This document shows, piece after piece, positions 32,156-42,916 of a stretch of 64,000 nt of DNA. Within the stretch, counting starts at the first letter, position 1, and every line of letters starts with the position of its first letter. The DNA comes from Acanthosepion lycidas (taxonomy: Eukaryota > Mollusca > Cephalopoda > Sepiida > Sepiidae): positions 58,973,789 to 59,037,788 of the forward strand of contig OZ010590.1 of the NCBI GenBank assembly GCA_963932145.1, in the 5' to 3' direction. Below the pieces are notes generated by a model. The model was given only the letters and a program-made list of their open reading frames with translations. It was not told the origin of the DNA and searched no databases. Made by a program: the position numbers and the translations under genes.

Positions 32156-32830
32156 GTTATACATATGCGTAATGAACAATGTTATACATATGCGTAATGA
32201 ACATTGTTATACATATGCGTAATGAACAATGTTATACATACGCGTAATGAACAATGTTATACATATGTGTAATGAACAATGTTATACATATGTGTAATGA
32301 ACAATGTTGTACATATGTGTAATGAACAATGTTATACATATGTGTAATGAACAATGTTATACATATGCGTAATGAACAATGTTATACATATGCGTAATGA
32401 ACATTGTTATACATATGCGTAATGAACATTGTTATACATATGCGTAATGAACAATGTTATACATATGCGTAATGAACAATGTTATACATATGTGTAATGA
32501 ACAATGTTATACATATGTGTAATGAACAATGTTGTACATATGCGTAATGAACAATGTTATACATATGCGTAATGAACAATGTTATACATATGCGTAATGA
32601 ACATTGTTATACATATGCGTAATGAACAATGTTATACATACGCGTAATGAACAATGTTATACATATGTGTAATGAACAATGTTATACATATGTGTAATGA
32701 ACAATGTTATACATATGTGTAATGAACAATGTTATACATATGCGTAATGAACAATGTTATACATATGCGTAATGAACATTGTTATACATATGCGTAATGA
32801 ACAATGTTATACATATGCGTAATGAACAAA
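32156..32830 (+). repeat. 25-bp satellite, about 27 units
   Basis: The unit is close to GTTATACATATGCGTAATGA plus ACAAT, repeated without interruption. Three variable sites (GCG/GTG, TATGCG/TACGCG, AACAAT/AACATT) are arranged in a recurring order. The rare TACGCG form is at units 4 and 20, and AACATT at units 2, 10, 11, 18 and 25. This indicates amplification of multi-unit blocks. No open frame runs through it, since 25 is not a multiple of 3. Confidence 0.95.
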
Positions 32831-32839
32831 GTTATTTAA

Positions 32840-33053
32840 AAAATAAAATCTAGTACAACCTTACCTCAGTGAAAAAATAGCGATGATTTATGAGCACTGT
32901 GCAACATTTAGAGTTGTTTATATTCTGCACTTTGTTCTCACTTGCATATTTTTCTTTCTTTTTTTTTTGTGACAACTCATTTTATTTATATTGCAACCCA
33001 CTGAAGGGTCAGGACCCACAGTCTGAAAAATCCTGCAATAGACAATGGCTTAC
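32840..33053. other. Spacer, nothing recognised
   Basis: Nothing supported. Confidence 0.3.
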
Positions 33054-33560
33054 ACACACACACACACACACACATTTTGAGTTTCTGAATAAAGTCCAGA
33101 GAAGAAACTGCAACATTACCAATCCTGACCTGGTATCTCAGCTACAATTCCTTTCCCATCACTATTATGCAACTCCTCGGTGCCTTTTTTATATTAATAT
33201 TTTCATGGTAATTTTTCTGATGAGCTTTCTTCTTTGATAACTTAACTTCATAAATTTATGTATGATCCTAGATTAGCTGGTAGGTCGCATCATTTTACTC
33301 TTGAAATTGTGAAATGTAAGTGTAAGTTTTATGCAAAGAGTTTCTTCTCTTGCACTTCTCTCCTACATAACTCTCTTCTAGCTTCTTGCTTTCTTGTCAA
33401 CTACAATCTATAAAAATTTAAATGCAATATCCATCATCATCTTCTGTCACTTTGATTCCTGTTATTTTTATTGTCTTCAGTAACAGTTTTTTCATATTCT
33501 TACACTTTTAGTAACCCCTTGCATCTTAGTGGCATTATCACCTTGCTAAAGATGAAATGA
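33054..33560 (+). mobile_element. LINE-A 3' fragment preceded by (AC)n
   Basis: (AC)n at 33054-33074 is followed by the LINE-A C-terminus: LNKVQRRNCNITNPDLVSQL, then a frame-shifted FYINIFMV, RSHHFTLEIVKC-like and FKCNIH-like residues. The terminus is degenerate (CACCTTGCTAAAGATGAAAT near 33538-33557). A (TA)n run follows. Confidence 0.7.
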
Positions 33561-33572
33561 AATATATATATG

Positions 33573-33583
<11 letters not shown>

Positions 33584-33616
<33 letters not shown>
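33584..33616. repeat. (TA)n microsatellite
   Basis: About 16 TA units between a LINE-A end and sequence of different CpG character. Confidence 0.9.
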
Positions 33617-33619
<3 letters not shown>

Positions 33620-34800
33620 ATAAGAACCAACTTTTGTGAAAAAAGCCGAAGGAGGTTGTTTTTTTTTTTTTTTTTTTTTTTTGTAAACAAACTATGGAGA
33701 TCGTATACGGAGATAGAGTAAGCGCCTTAATTTTTAACAATGCTATGGTCACATATTCGACATATGGTTAGGGAATCCTAGTATTCCATAAGACCTAGCT
33801 TTATGAGAAGAAAGTCTCAATTTGACATTAAAATTTGAATTCGTTGAATTTTCAATTTATTTACGTAGATATCTTCACGAAATTGCTAAAAATCAGCATA
33901 CCGTGTTGAAAAAATGCTCCAAACTTAATGAAAACAAAGTTTTATCGTCAAAATGTTTATGTTATTATTAAGAGTAAAGACCAAAGTATTTTTTTAATAA
34001 ATTTAAAAAAATTTTCTGCCATATTCGTAATTTTGGTCAAATATTTTTTTTGCGTCAACAGGTCTGCCAAAAATATTACGTAATTTAGCGGCTTTTTTGG
34101 CGTTAAAAACACATTGTTTAAGCCTTGTGTTGGATGAACATTTAGTGAAAAAATATTATAGCGAATGTAAAAGCAATTGGTTATTATTACTAAATATTCT
34201 TGGTCATTAAAGTAAAACAGAGCAGTACCAATAACTTCTTAAGTTAGGCTCAGTGTGTGGTTATAAGATTTCCGTGTGCTGTGCAAAAAGATTTTCCTAG
34301 CGTACAGAACATTTCTTGACCATGTTCTCCCTATTAGGGTTAATCGTTCTCCAACATATTGCATCATTGACTTAAAGATATATCTTCTCAATGCGTTGAG
34401 AACTGTCATAGAGCTGCCAGGAGAGGGAATTCTCATAAATTTCAAGAACGTGGAATGATCGCCAAGTAACATCTGAAATTAGGTGTCTTACCGTTGTTCT
34501 TCGAAGAAGGATTTGTAATCAACGCAGGGGTCCAAATAGAAAGCATGGATATCGCAGAACATAACGTCTGCGGGTAATTTGTTGACTCTATTTATGAACT
34601 GAATATCTGAAGGGAAATGTAGTCGATAATACAGGTGTCGAATCTCACTTGGGAACTACTTACTGGAAATGGAACAAAAAAAAAAGGCGCCAAGTAATGG
34701 CTTGCAGTCAATCGAAGTTTAGAAAGTGCGACCCTGTAGCAAGTGCTTAAAGTGATGAACCACCAAATAAGACTCTCGGGATCCTTGCTCAAAAGCACCG
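33617..34800. other. Unassigned region with a repeat shared with 44.57 kb
   Basis: A poly-T run lies at 33660-33682. 33938-34000 (TTTATCGTCAAAATGTTTAT, then GTTATTATTAAGAGTAAAGA) recurs at 44585-44640. Short ORFs on both strands (34239-34472, 34592-34798) have no convincing similarity; an LTR-element origin is possible. Confidence 0.4.
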
Positions 34801-34809
34801 TGTCTTGAC

Positions 34810-35330
34810 TCTGTGTTGATATTTTGTTATAGGACAGTACTCACTCTGGTGAGACTGAATTCCCTATTCTATGAGTATCAATTCAAATGCATTGAACTTG
34901 TCGGAGTTAGCTCCTCCTTAATTCCCTAATTCTACACTAGGGGGCGCTCTCCCTACACTATAAATAATGGGCGACTTCTTGTCTCGTTCTCTTTTTACTT
35001 TGCATTTCAGCGGACACATTTAAAAATGTGATCTCTTGCAGAAATCTGCGTTTTGCCCACTTGTGGGAAAACGCCATGAAACACACATACACGTACGTAC
35101 GAACTTTCACCAATATACAAACTCTTTACATTCACACACAAACAAAAATGTTGATGTCTTTGTCACTTGTAAAATTGTTGTTTAATACATATATTTGTTT
35201 ATATATGTATACATTGGTCTTGTTTATTTTCCTTACATCTTCGGATGAACTCAACTTGAGTCCGCATTGTTCTTGTCGTTGGACCTTCTAGCAGGAATAA
35301 ACAGCTCGTGTTCCTAATTCAACAACACTC
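34810..35330 (+). mobile_element. LTR-like sequence with promoter-like core
   Basis: The stretch begins TGTTGATATTTTG and ends near CAACACTCAAACCAACA. It contains a TATA-like CTACACTATAAATAATGG at about 34958-34975 and an initiator-like TTTTTACTTTGCATTTCAG about 25 bp further on. The part at 35045-35120 (TGCGTTTTGCCCACTTGTGG, GAAAACGCCATGAAACACAC) is similar to 40805-40870. A solo-LTR-type fossil is plausible; no second copy with matching ends is in the window. Confidence 0.35.
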
Positions 35331-35639
35331 AAACCAACACGGTTCTCTACAAACTAAATAGTCTTAATGATGTTAAAATTTGTCAAAGTTGTATAAGAAA
35401 GAAAATATCTCATTTTTTTAAAATTAGTGAGAATATCTGTTACAGACATTACTATAAAGGCATGATCGGAAACGGATCGTCTAATAGAATTAACGATGTC
35501 TTTAAAATGCTCAATTTTCTTATGATATTGGACACAGTGAATTGAGAATTTATTTCACTTTTGTAAGAAATATAAGCAGGTGTAGGAGTTCTCAAAGTCA
35601 TACTTCTCACTATTTATAAATACCTTGATGTTTTAAAAA

Positions 35640-36510
35640 ATTTTTAAATATAAGTTATAGCACATCGTCCACGTAAAGAGAAGTCTTGCAGAACATGGTC
35701 GATGAATTTCTGAGAGGATTTGTTACCTTCTGTAAGATTCTGGAAAGCGTTGTAAGACCTGCCTCAGTGACATATTTGGGGTTCACTGATGGTAAGTCCT
35801 GATCAAACCCAACTTTGAGAAGACGCTTTGCCTTGAATAATGGTTGTGAGGTCATAATCATGTGGAATAGGATACCGATCCGGTATGAAGTTTAACGCGC
35901 AAGTGCAACCCCCCCCCCACACACACACACATTTATAGGAACAACATGAAAAGGAGAAGCCGTATTACTACAGGAGAGACGAATGTTTCCCAATTCTAAC
36001 ATATCGCGAAATTATTCCCCTGACGATTTGGTATTATCTGGAGCCAATCATCTCGGACAACTGTGTATAGGCAAAATAGACGCGACACTTTGATATATAG
36101 TGCTATGAGACAACAATTCCTTGTGAAACGGCGGCTTGTTGATTTCAGAAAAATCGTTGAAATATAGAATTCATTTCAGTGTGGACCACGGTGGAGCGTA
36201 TGAGTTACATTTACACCGATCTCGAATACTTCGCGAATCTACAAGATGTCTATGTATATCGACACATGAAAAAAATCCAACCCTAAAATGACTTTTTCTA
36301 CATTGGTAATAACAAAGAATCAAGTGAAATCACATCTTAAGCCTAAATTCAAATCCAAGCATTTCTGACTATATACATAGATGATCGACTCATTCACAGT
36401 TTGAAGAGTCAGTGTATGCCAATCTATGCTGTTTAAGATTGGAGCAGAAATTAATGGAATCTTGGATCTGATATCGACCAGGAAACATATACTTAAAGTT
36501 TTGTTCATAA
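35640..36510 (-). mobile_element. Ty3/gypsy-type LTR retrotransposon fossil (protease and RT remnants)
   Basis: Minus-strand sequence at about 36250-36508 resembles the aspartic protease region of Ty3/gypsy pol. Minus-strand sequence at about 35655-35900 resembles the start and central part of the reverse transcriptase. The order fits a gypsy pol read right to left. The element is fragmentary and broken many times. Its own long terminal repeats were not identified, and the LTR-like sequence at 34.8-35.3 kb appears to face the other way. Probably old. Confidence 0.5.
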
Positions 36511-37380
36511 TACATAAAAAGCGACTTGATTCTCCTGCGCCGGCACACCTAACCGTCGATGGCTGCCAGTTCCCCTGTATCTTAGGGAAAGCAAATGGTA
36601 ACCATTTGCTCTACCCTAAGATAGAGCACACTTTCACGACATACTTCCTGTGTAAATTGCTTAAAGACAGAGGTCTTATCTTGGTCAATAACCTGCGTTG
36701 TCGTTCTCGGGTCAAATAACGCCCGGACAGTATTTAAATTGTCTAGTTTAAGTTTGTCTACCCTTTTTGATAGTTTCACTTTATTTACAACTATCACAGT
36801 CAAACATCACTGTCCATGTCACGTACACGATCCAGACCTTTTATTGACCTCAGTTAATTCCCTTAACGTATTAATTCTCAACTGGTAATCACATCTCCCC
36901 ATAAGGAGGAGCATGTTATTACTGGGGGTGAGGGCACATGAACAGATATAGTGCGGAACCATAGATCTATTTCACTGGGTCTTAACATTTTTTTCTTCGG
37001 CGCCTTATCATAAAAACATATAATCCTCACATCAAAGTAACGTAATTCAACACTGATTGGTTTGATTACATACTGTTTAGTGATTGTTTCAACGCATATA
37101 TGTATACTCAGCTTTTTTTAAATAAATAGGCAATGACTGTAAATGATCCCACATCTGACAGCAAACATCTGTTTCAGTTCAAGGGTTGTCGTGCCTGTGT
37201 TTTTATCACAGATCTAGTGTTTTCGTTTAGAATCTGACAATAAATAAAAATCAACTCGTTGTCAGGTATTAATTAAATTTTTCGGTACTTATTAATGATT
37301 AAACTAATAATGAAAATGGAATTTTTAAAGAAAAGCTTTCAGAAATTTTTTCTTAAAGCTATTCAACCTCCAGACTTATT
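36511..37380. other. Unassigned, possibly flanking gypsy-derived sequence
   Basis: Overlapping ORFs on both strands (36426-36719, 36582-36803) show no reliable similarity. Confidence 0.3.
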
Positions 37381-37715
37381 TAATCTATATTAACATTAAA
37401 CATATATATATGTGACTTCTGTCTGTCCGTCCCTCGCACTCCCTAAAATAACCATACATTGATCGTTCGAAATCAAATTCTAGGGAGATATGCAAACAAG
37501 TAATGTGGTACAAAGTACATTTGATTTTACTATACTGCGTAGCTTAGTACAATAAATTTTTATTATTTTTTTGGAAAACTTAAAAATTTTATTATTTAAC
37601 ATATAAAATACTTTTACTATTTTAGAAACGATTTAATGATTAGAATAACAAATACTTATTTAATAAAAAATGCAATATTATTTTTCGCATATCTTTTCTT
37701 AAAGTTATTTATATA

Positions 37716-39286
37716 CAGTGGGGAAAGTAAGTATTAGGTTGGTGCAAAAATAATGACGTAATAATATCGTTTTTTGACGTTAAAAAATACGTCAAAAAAC
37801 GATATTATTACGTCATTATTTTTGCACCAACCTAATATTTCATCCCCTGCTGATTTTCTGAGTTTGACACCTTACAAAAATAGGAATGGTCTATAATTTT
37901 CAGTGTAGGTCCGTCTGGAAAATGAGAAATAGAATATTAAAAAAATCTAGAAAATCACATTATATTAATTTTTGAACATTTATTTCTTTTTATTGAAAAA
38001 ATAAATATTTCACCTGCTAGCAAAACTCAGTATTTGGCGAAAAACTCTTTTTGGCAAGCACAGCAGCCAGACATTTCCTGTAGATGGTTACCAAGTTTTT
38101 ACAGATCCCCTATTTTGGCCCACTCCTGTTTGCAGATCTTGTCAAAATCTTTAAGGTTTGTAGGTTGTCATTGGTTAACTCGAAGCTTCAGCTCCCTCCA
38201 CACATTCTCTAAAGGATTAAGGTCTGGAGACTGACTAGGCTACTCCATTACCTTGCTTCTTGAGCCACTCATTTGTTGCCTTAGCCATATGCTTTGGGTC
38301 AATTGTCATGCTGGATCACCCATCCATGACCAAACTTCAGTGTCCTGGCTGAGGCAAGGAAATTTTCATTCAAGATTTCCCTGTACTTGGTCCCATCCAT
38401 CTTTCCCTCAATCCGGTGTAGTCATCCTGTCCCCTTAGCAGAGAAACAGTCCCAAAGCATAATGTTTCCACCACCATGCTTAATGGTTGGGATAATGTTC
38501 TTGGGGTCCAAGTCAGAGTTGATGCCACAGTACTTTCTCCCAACCCTCTCTCTGAATCATCCAGGTGCTCATTTGCAAACATCTGACAGGCCGGTACATG
38601 TGACTTCTTCAGTAGGAGGTCCTTGCGGGCACTACATGATTTCAGTCCACTACGACATTGTGCGTTACTAATGGCCATCTTGGTGACTGTGGTCCCAGCT
38701 GCCTTGAGATCAGCAACAAGCTCTTGCTGCGTAGTTCTGGGTTGTTTCCTCGCCTTTCTCATCAGGTTCACTCCATGTTGGGAAATCTTGCGTGGAGCTC
38801 TAGACTAAGGAGATTGATAGTCAATTGGTGTTTCTTCCATTTTCTTATTATCGCACAAACAGTTGAATCCTTCTCACCTAGCTGCTTGCCCATTCCAGTC
38901 TTGTGAAGGTATACAATTTTATCCCGGATGTCCTTAGACAATTCTTTCGTCTTGCCCATTGTAGAGAGATTAGGTTCTGTTTCATTGAAGGATTCTGTAA
39001 ACTAGTGTCTTTTATTCAGGTAATGAATACTTGATTAGGAGTAATAATTGAGTAATACAACTGGTGCCCTGAATCATTGCTAGTTGGTAGGCGGTGAAAT
39101 ATTTTTTTTCAAAATAAAAGAAACAGATGTTCAAAAATTAATATAATGCGATTTTCTACATTTCTTTTATATTCTATCTCTCACATTCATGATGGACCTA
39201 CATTAAAAGTTATAGACCATTCACATTTTTGTAAGGCGAAAAACTCAGAAAATCAGTAGGGGATGAAATACTTATTTTCCCCTTTG
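37716..39286 (-). mobile_element. Tc1-family DNA transposon, fish-type, inactivated
   Basis: Long terminal inverted repeats of about 165 bp: the left starts CAGTGGGGAAAGTAAGTA and the right ends ATACTTATTTTCCCCTTTG. TA flanks lie at 37714-37715 and 39287-39288. The minus strand encodes a Tc1 transposase in pieces. The N-terminal paired-type domain [20 protein letters not shown] starts at 38959. KQPRTTQQELVADLKAAGTT, LKSCSARKDLLLKKSHV and [10 protein letters not shown] are at 38771-38590. The C-terminal block SQSPDLNPLENVWRELKLRV is near 38240-38180. The segment that should hold the first catalytic D (W.DET) seems missing after DDSE, and several frameshifts occur. Length about 1.47 kb without the nested MITE, near normal for Tc1. 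Confidence 0.9.
37734..37835. mobile_element. MADE1-like mariner MITE, copy 3
   Basis: A 102-bp near-perfect palindrome with TTAGGTTGGTGCAAAAATAA ends and TA at 37732-37733 and 37836-37837. It sits 18 bp inside the Tc1 left terminal repeat. The uninterrupted right repeat shows the original sequence AAGTATTTCATCCCC. Confidence 0.92.
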
Positions 39287-39730
39287 TATACAAGAATCCA
39301 GTTTCCAGTTCGCCCAGCGTTTGCAAGAACAAGCCACAAGGACAAACGCTTCAAAATGTTGGAATTTTAGCTCCAGAAAGAAATATTTATGACGCATGGC
39401 CAGTTGTATGTTGCATGCTCAGGAGTTAGAAATCGTAAGAATGTATTCTTCGCTGTTAAAAAGAAAAAAAGACATTTTCGCAAAAAATATTTTTTACCAT
39501 GAAGTCCTATAAAATTAAATTAAATTTAGAAATTATTAAACCGCGAAATAGGTTTTTTATCAAAATATTTTTTCCGAACAAATCTACTTATTTAAATTTC
39601 ATCGATTGGTTTGCGAAATTGAACGAAACTAGAGTTTTTAAACCTCGACAAAAATGTTAGCGATAACTTCAACAATTTTAAATACTGCGAGGATTTTAAC
39701 ACGCGACAGCGTGTTGCAAAGAAATTCTAG

Positions 39731-40044
39731 TTTTATTGAAATTTCATAAAAAATACCCTAGTTTTACAAATGTTTATTAATTTATTTTATTTGTATAAAG
39801 CTAGGTCTCAAGAGAATTTAAACCAATTCATTTAAAAAAAAAAACTGCTGATGTCAAAAATTTTACCTACTTCTAAAACAGCAAACTGCCTTAAAACGAC
39901 AAAAAAATCGGATAGTTTTACATCCATTTTTTTTCTCGAATTAAAATATACAGTAATCTTTAGAGTCACGCAAAAGAGTTTTATAGATTCTTTTTTAATT
40001 TTTCTAAAAATTAAAGTATTTTTAATAATTTTAAAATCACGGTA
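39731..40044. other. AT-rich spacer, nothing recognised
   Basis: Overlapping ORFs on both strands here are AT-rich and unsupported. Confidence 0.4.
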
Positions 40045-40325
40045 GAGTAATGGATTGCCGCTCGGATTGAGGAAACGGAGAACCGTGTTCAAATTCCATT
40101 CGAGTTCATTGCATTCACTTACATGCTAATACCCTTGAGAAAGGTATGAATCCAACTTTTCTCAACCCAGCTATTGGTAAATAGTAGGACAGACTGGGTT
40201 CTATAGACTTAAGAAGCAACCAGTCTAGAAGAAGAAATACTCTGAATTCAAAATTGTACCCTGGAAAAGCAGCTAAGGAAAGGATCGTTTGCATTGACTC
40301 AATGATCCCAACTACGGTCGACTCT
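40045..40325 (+). repeat. SINE-B copy
   Basis: The head GGTAGAGTAATGGATTGCCG and the B-box-like CCGTGTTCAAATTCCATTCG have tRNA spacing. CATTCACTTACATGCTAATA, GGTATGAATCCAAC, GACAGACTGGGTTC and CAACCAGTCTAGAAG follow. Better preserved than the copy at 12925. The 3' boundary near 40325 is approximate. Confidence 0.65.
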
Positions 40326-41367
40326 TTTTTAAAAATCTTTGTTTATTCTTCCGTAAAATATTCAGTGTCTGTGACATTCAAAGGTGTTTTAACAATCGAA
40401 AACAGTGAATAAATTTTATTTTTCAGATACCTGTTTAGCATTCTGCTATCACTTGATTGTATTATATTATCATTATTTTCGATTCAGCGAATACTATTGG
40501 TCGAAAAATATTTCAATGCATTTCCTATGTAATTCTTTTGACGGCAAATTTTGTACAAACTAAAAACCAAAGTGGATCACAAAGGCCTTGAGTAATTCTC
40601 CGACTTCTGATCGGCTAATATATGTGAAAAAAAATACAACGCCTAAGCAGTTGTGTTCAAAGTCAATTTACCACCAAAATCCGGTTATGTGTTCTCGAGC
40701 CTATCATGTGATTCACATTAATTATAAATATTTTGACACACTTTCATCCTTCCTCTTTTCTCTTGTCCTCTCTCACATACAAGATGTAATTCAGTGGAGA
40801 GGTCGCGTTTTCTCCCTTAGAGGAAAGCGCTATGAAACGTCACGACATGCACATACGTACATACGAACATCTACGAACATTCACTCCATCAACCACACTT
40901 AACACTTAACATAACATTGTGAGTAACAAACTGTTTGATTCTCTTACAAGTTTTTCTCTCGGACCTCCATACGATGAATATGACAGGAACGACAGTTAGG
41001 TATAAACTTGCTTTAGGCTTTCTCTCTACTTTTGCCGCACACGCACGCACACACTATTCTGACAACGCTGTACACATAGGCATCAACGTTGTATCAAATA
41101 TATGGTTTATTTAGTTACGCTTTTCTCTCATTATTCTTCTCTTATATTTTAAATTCATTTTGTATTTTTATTAAGCATGCTTGCGATGTATTTTTCAACT
41201 CAGGTGCATCTTCTTACTTAATATATAAATATTTTAGAAGTAACTAATATATATACTATAATTTGTGCCTCTTATAAATTCAATCGTAATCAACTAAAAT
41301 ACATCTGGAATCACTGACGACCTCTTTAACTCTTCAGCATCGAGACTCATTGATGAAATGGCTGAGA
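40326..41367. other. Unassigned, with an LTR-like block at 40790-40900
   Basis: 40800-40875 (GCGTTTTCTCCCTTAGAGGA, GCGCTATGAAACGTC, CACATACGTACATACGAA) parallels 35048-35110 in the LTR-like sequence. The 104-codon ORF at 40588-40902 spans it and is not recognised. Confidence 0.35.
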
Positions 41368-41375
41368 ATCTAGAA

Positions 41376-41868
41376 CAGTGGTTTTCAACCTTTTTGCTGG
41401 AGCAGAACCACAAGGAAACATTCCAGTGGCTCGATGAACCACTGCAATAAATTAATTATCTTATGCAAAAAAAAATGCCTTCAATTATTAAAATAAAATA
41501 AAAATACTCATCTTCAGATTTATTTACAAAAAAATACAAACTGTAAAAATATTGTATACGTACATATGCAATTTTAATCTTGCTTCTACCGTTATTACAC
41601 ATGTATTAAAAAAATATTCATTTTAAATGGATTACATTTATTTTCATTAAAAATTCAATGAGAAACTTGAGCCTGATGTTTCTTGCAGAAATCTTTAATA
41701 TTGGGCCGTGTTTTTGACAGACACACATGAAGTTCATCTTCCACATATATCTGCACAGGAGAATTAAAAATTACTGTCAATCATAGTACTTGTGTAACTT
41801 CTTGCAGAACCCCTGGGCTTTACTGGCGAAACGCTAGGGTTCCGCGGAACCCTTGTTGAAAACCACTG
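41376..41868. mobile_element. hAT MITE (Charlie-type ends), 493 bp
   Basis: The ends CAGTGGTTTTCAACCTTTTT and CCTTGTTGAAAACCACTG are inverted. The flanks carry a perfect 8-bp duplication ATCTAGAA (41368-41375 and 41869-41876), diagnostic for hAT. No transposase is encoded. The perfect duplication suggests a relatively recent insertion. Confidence 0.93.
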
Positions 41869-42097
41869 ATCTAGAAAGACAACTAAATAATGCCAAGGAG
41901 TAAATGAAAATTTCTGCCCCTCAATTCAATGAAACTACTTTGAGGAATAATAAACAATTTCTACTGGCCTATATCAGGTTTCTTGATAATTGACTCGGAG
42001 AGGACATGATTTTTGACAGAAACAGAGATGAAAAGTGAAACAATTTTCAAAGAAGTACTTACTTATTTCAAGGAAAACAATATTCCACTTGTAAATA

Positions 42098-42916
42098 CAG
42101 TGTGCGATGGGTAAATTGTCACCATTCTATATTTTTAATTTCGCGCATGTGCGTTATTTGTTTTTGATTTTGTCGACTGCACAGTATAGTAGGGTCAGTT
42201 GGGTACCGTCTATGAGAAAAAAGAGCACCAGGATGCAATTGACTCCGCCAGAAATTTGGAAAAGACGTGCTGCATTGCTTGGTATTCGCGACGGAATCTC
42301 CATTACGAACATTTCAGAATGTTTGGGTGTCAATCTGAAGACAGTGCAAAGGATTCGGAAAGAATTGGATTAATCTAAGAATGATTACGAAGGTGTTTGA
42401 AGTGATCACTAGTGCTGTTGACATGTCTCCATTCATCTTCCCACAGGATCTCAGACTCAGTGACTGTCCTGAGTCAAGAGGGAGGCTGCTGGAAGACTCT
42501 ATGTCTTTCAACAGTACTAGTCCAAGCAAGAGAACCCAGTCACTGATGTCAGACAATTTCTGTGACCACATCACACCTTACATCTGGCCACCTAACTCCC
42601 CACCCTTCAACCCCCATGATTATTATTTGTGGGCGCAGTTGAGCGAAAGATCAACAAAACTCTTTGTAACAGCAAAGATGAACTGAAGGCAAGGATCATG
42701 GAGGCATTCACCAAATTAAACAATGAATCCGCCCAGAGCGTTACAGGAGATTCCGAAGTCATCTGGGTTGAATTGAAGCCAATTTTATTGAATAAATTTG
42801 CTCTTTAGTAGTCAATATATTTTCATGTAATTCTGGTAAATATGTCTTTTAAAATGAGATATCAGTGTTATTTTCATTTTTGCGTAATTTAAACGACAAT
42901 TTATCCATCGCCCCTG
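42098..42916 (+). mobile_element. Mariner/Tc1-type transposon, internally deleted copy
   Basis: Inverted ends: CAGTGTGCGATGGGTAAATT on the left and AATTTATCCATCGCCCCTG on the right, flanked by TA. The ORF at 42107-42373 carries the N-terminal helix-turn-helix region (PPEIWKRRAALLGIRDGISI, then VNLKTVQRIRKELD). After a deletion, 42381-42686 carries FIFPQDLRLSD and the C-terminal catalytic block DNFCDHITPYIWPPNSPPFN followed by PHDYYLW, whose D is the probable third catalytic residue. Same family as 14662-15475 but with different deletion boundaries. Confidence 0.85.

Larger units (their letters stand above)
37383..39730 (+). mobile_element. Helitron remnant split by a Tc1 insertion
   Basis: The 3' end has the Helitron signature: stem AACACGC (39698-39704), loop GACA, stem GCGTGTT (39709-39715), then after 11 bp the terminal CTAG (39727-39730), followed by T. 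Upstream, 39298-39470 on the plus strand reads pieces of the end of the Pif1-like helicase (PVRPAFART, then THGQLYVACSGVRNRKNVFF and AVKKK). The proposed 5' end near 37383 (A followed by TCTATATTAAC, then TGTGACTTCTGTCTGTCCGT) is tentative. The Tc1 at 37716-39286 interrupts it. Confidence 0.55.

Noticed and set aside
32156-32830. CRISPR-like array
   Set aside because: The 25-bp units are directly adjacent without unique spacers, and the context is eukaryotic.
33546-33752. 68-codon minus-strand ORF near 33.6 kb
   Set aside because: Composed of poly-T/A and (TA)n translation.
38034-38906. Plus-strand ORFs of 61-94 codons
   Set aside because: Antisense shadows of the Tc1 transposase remnant.
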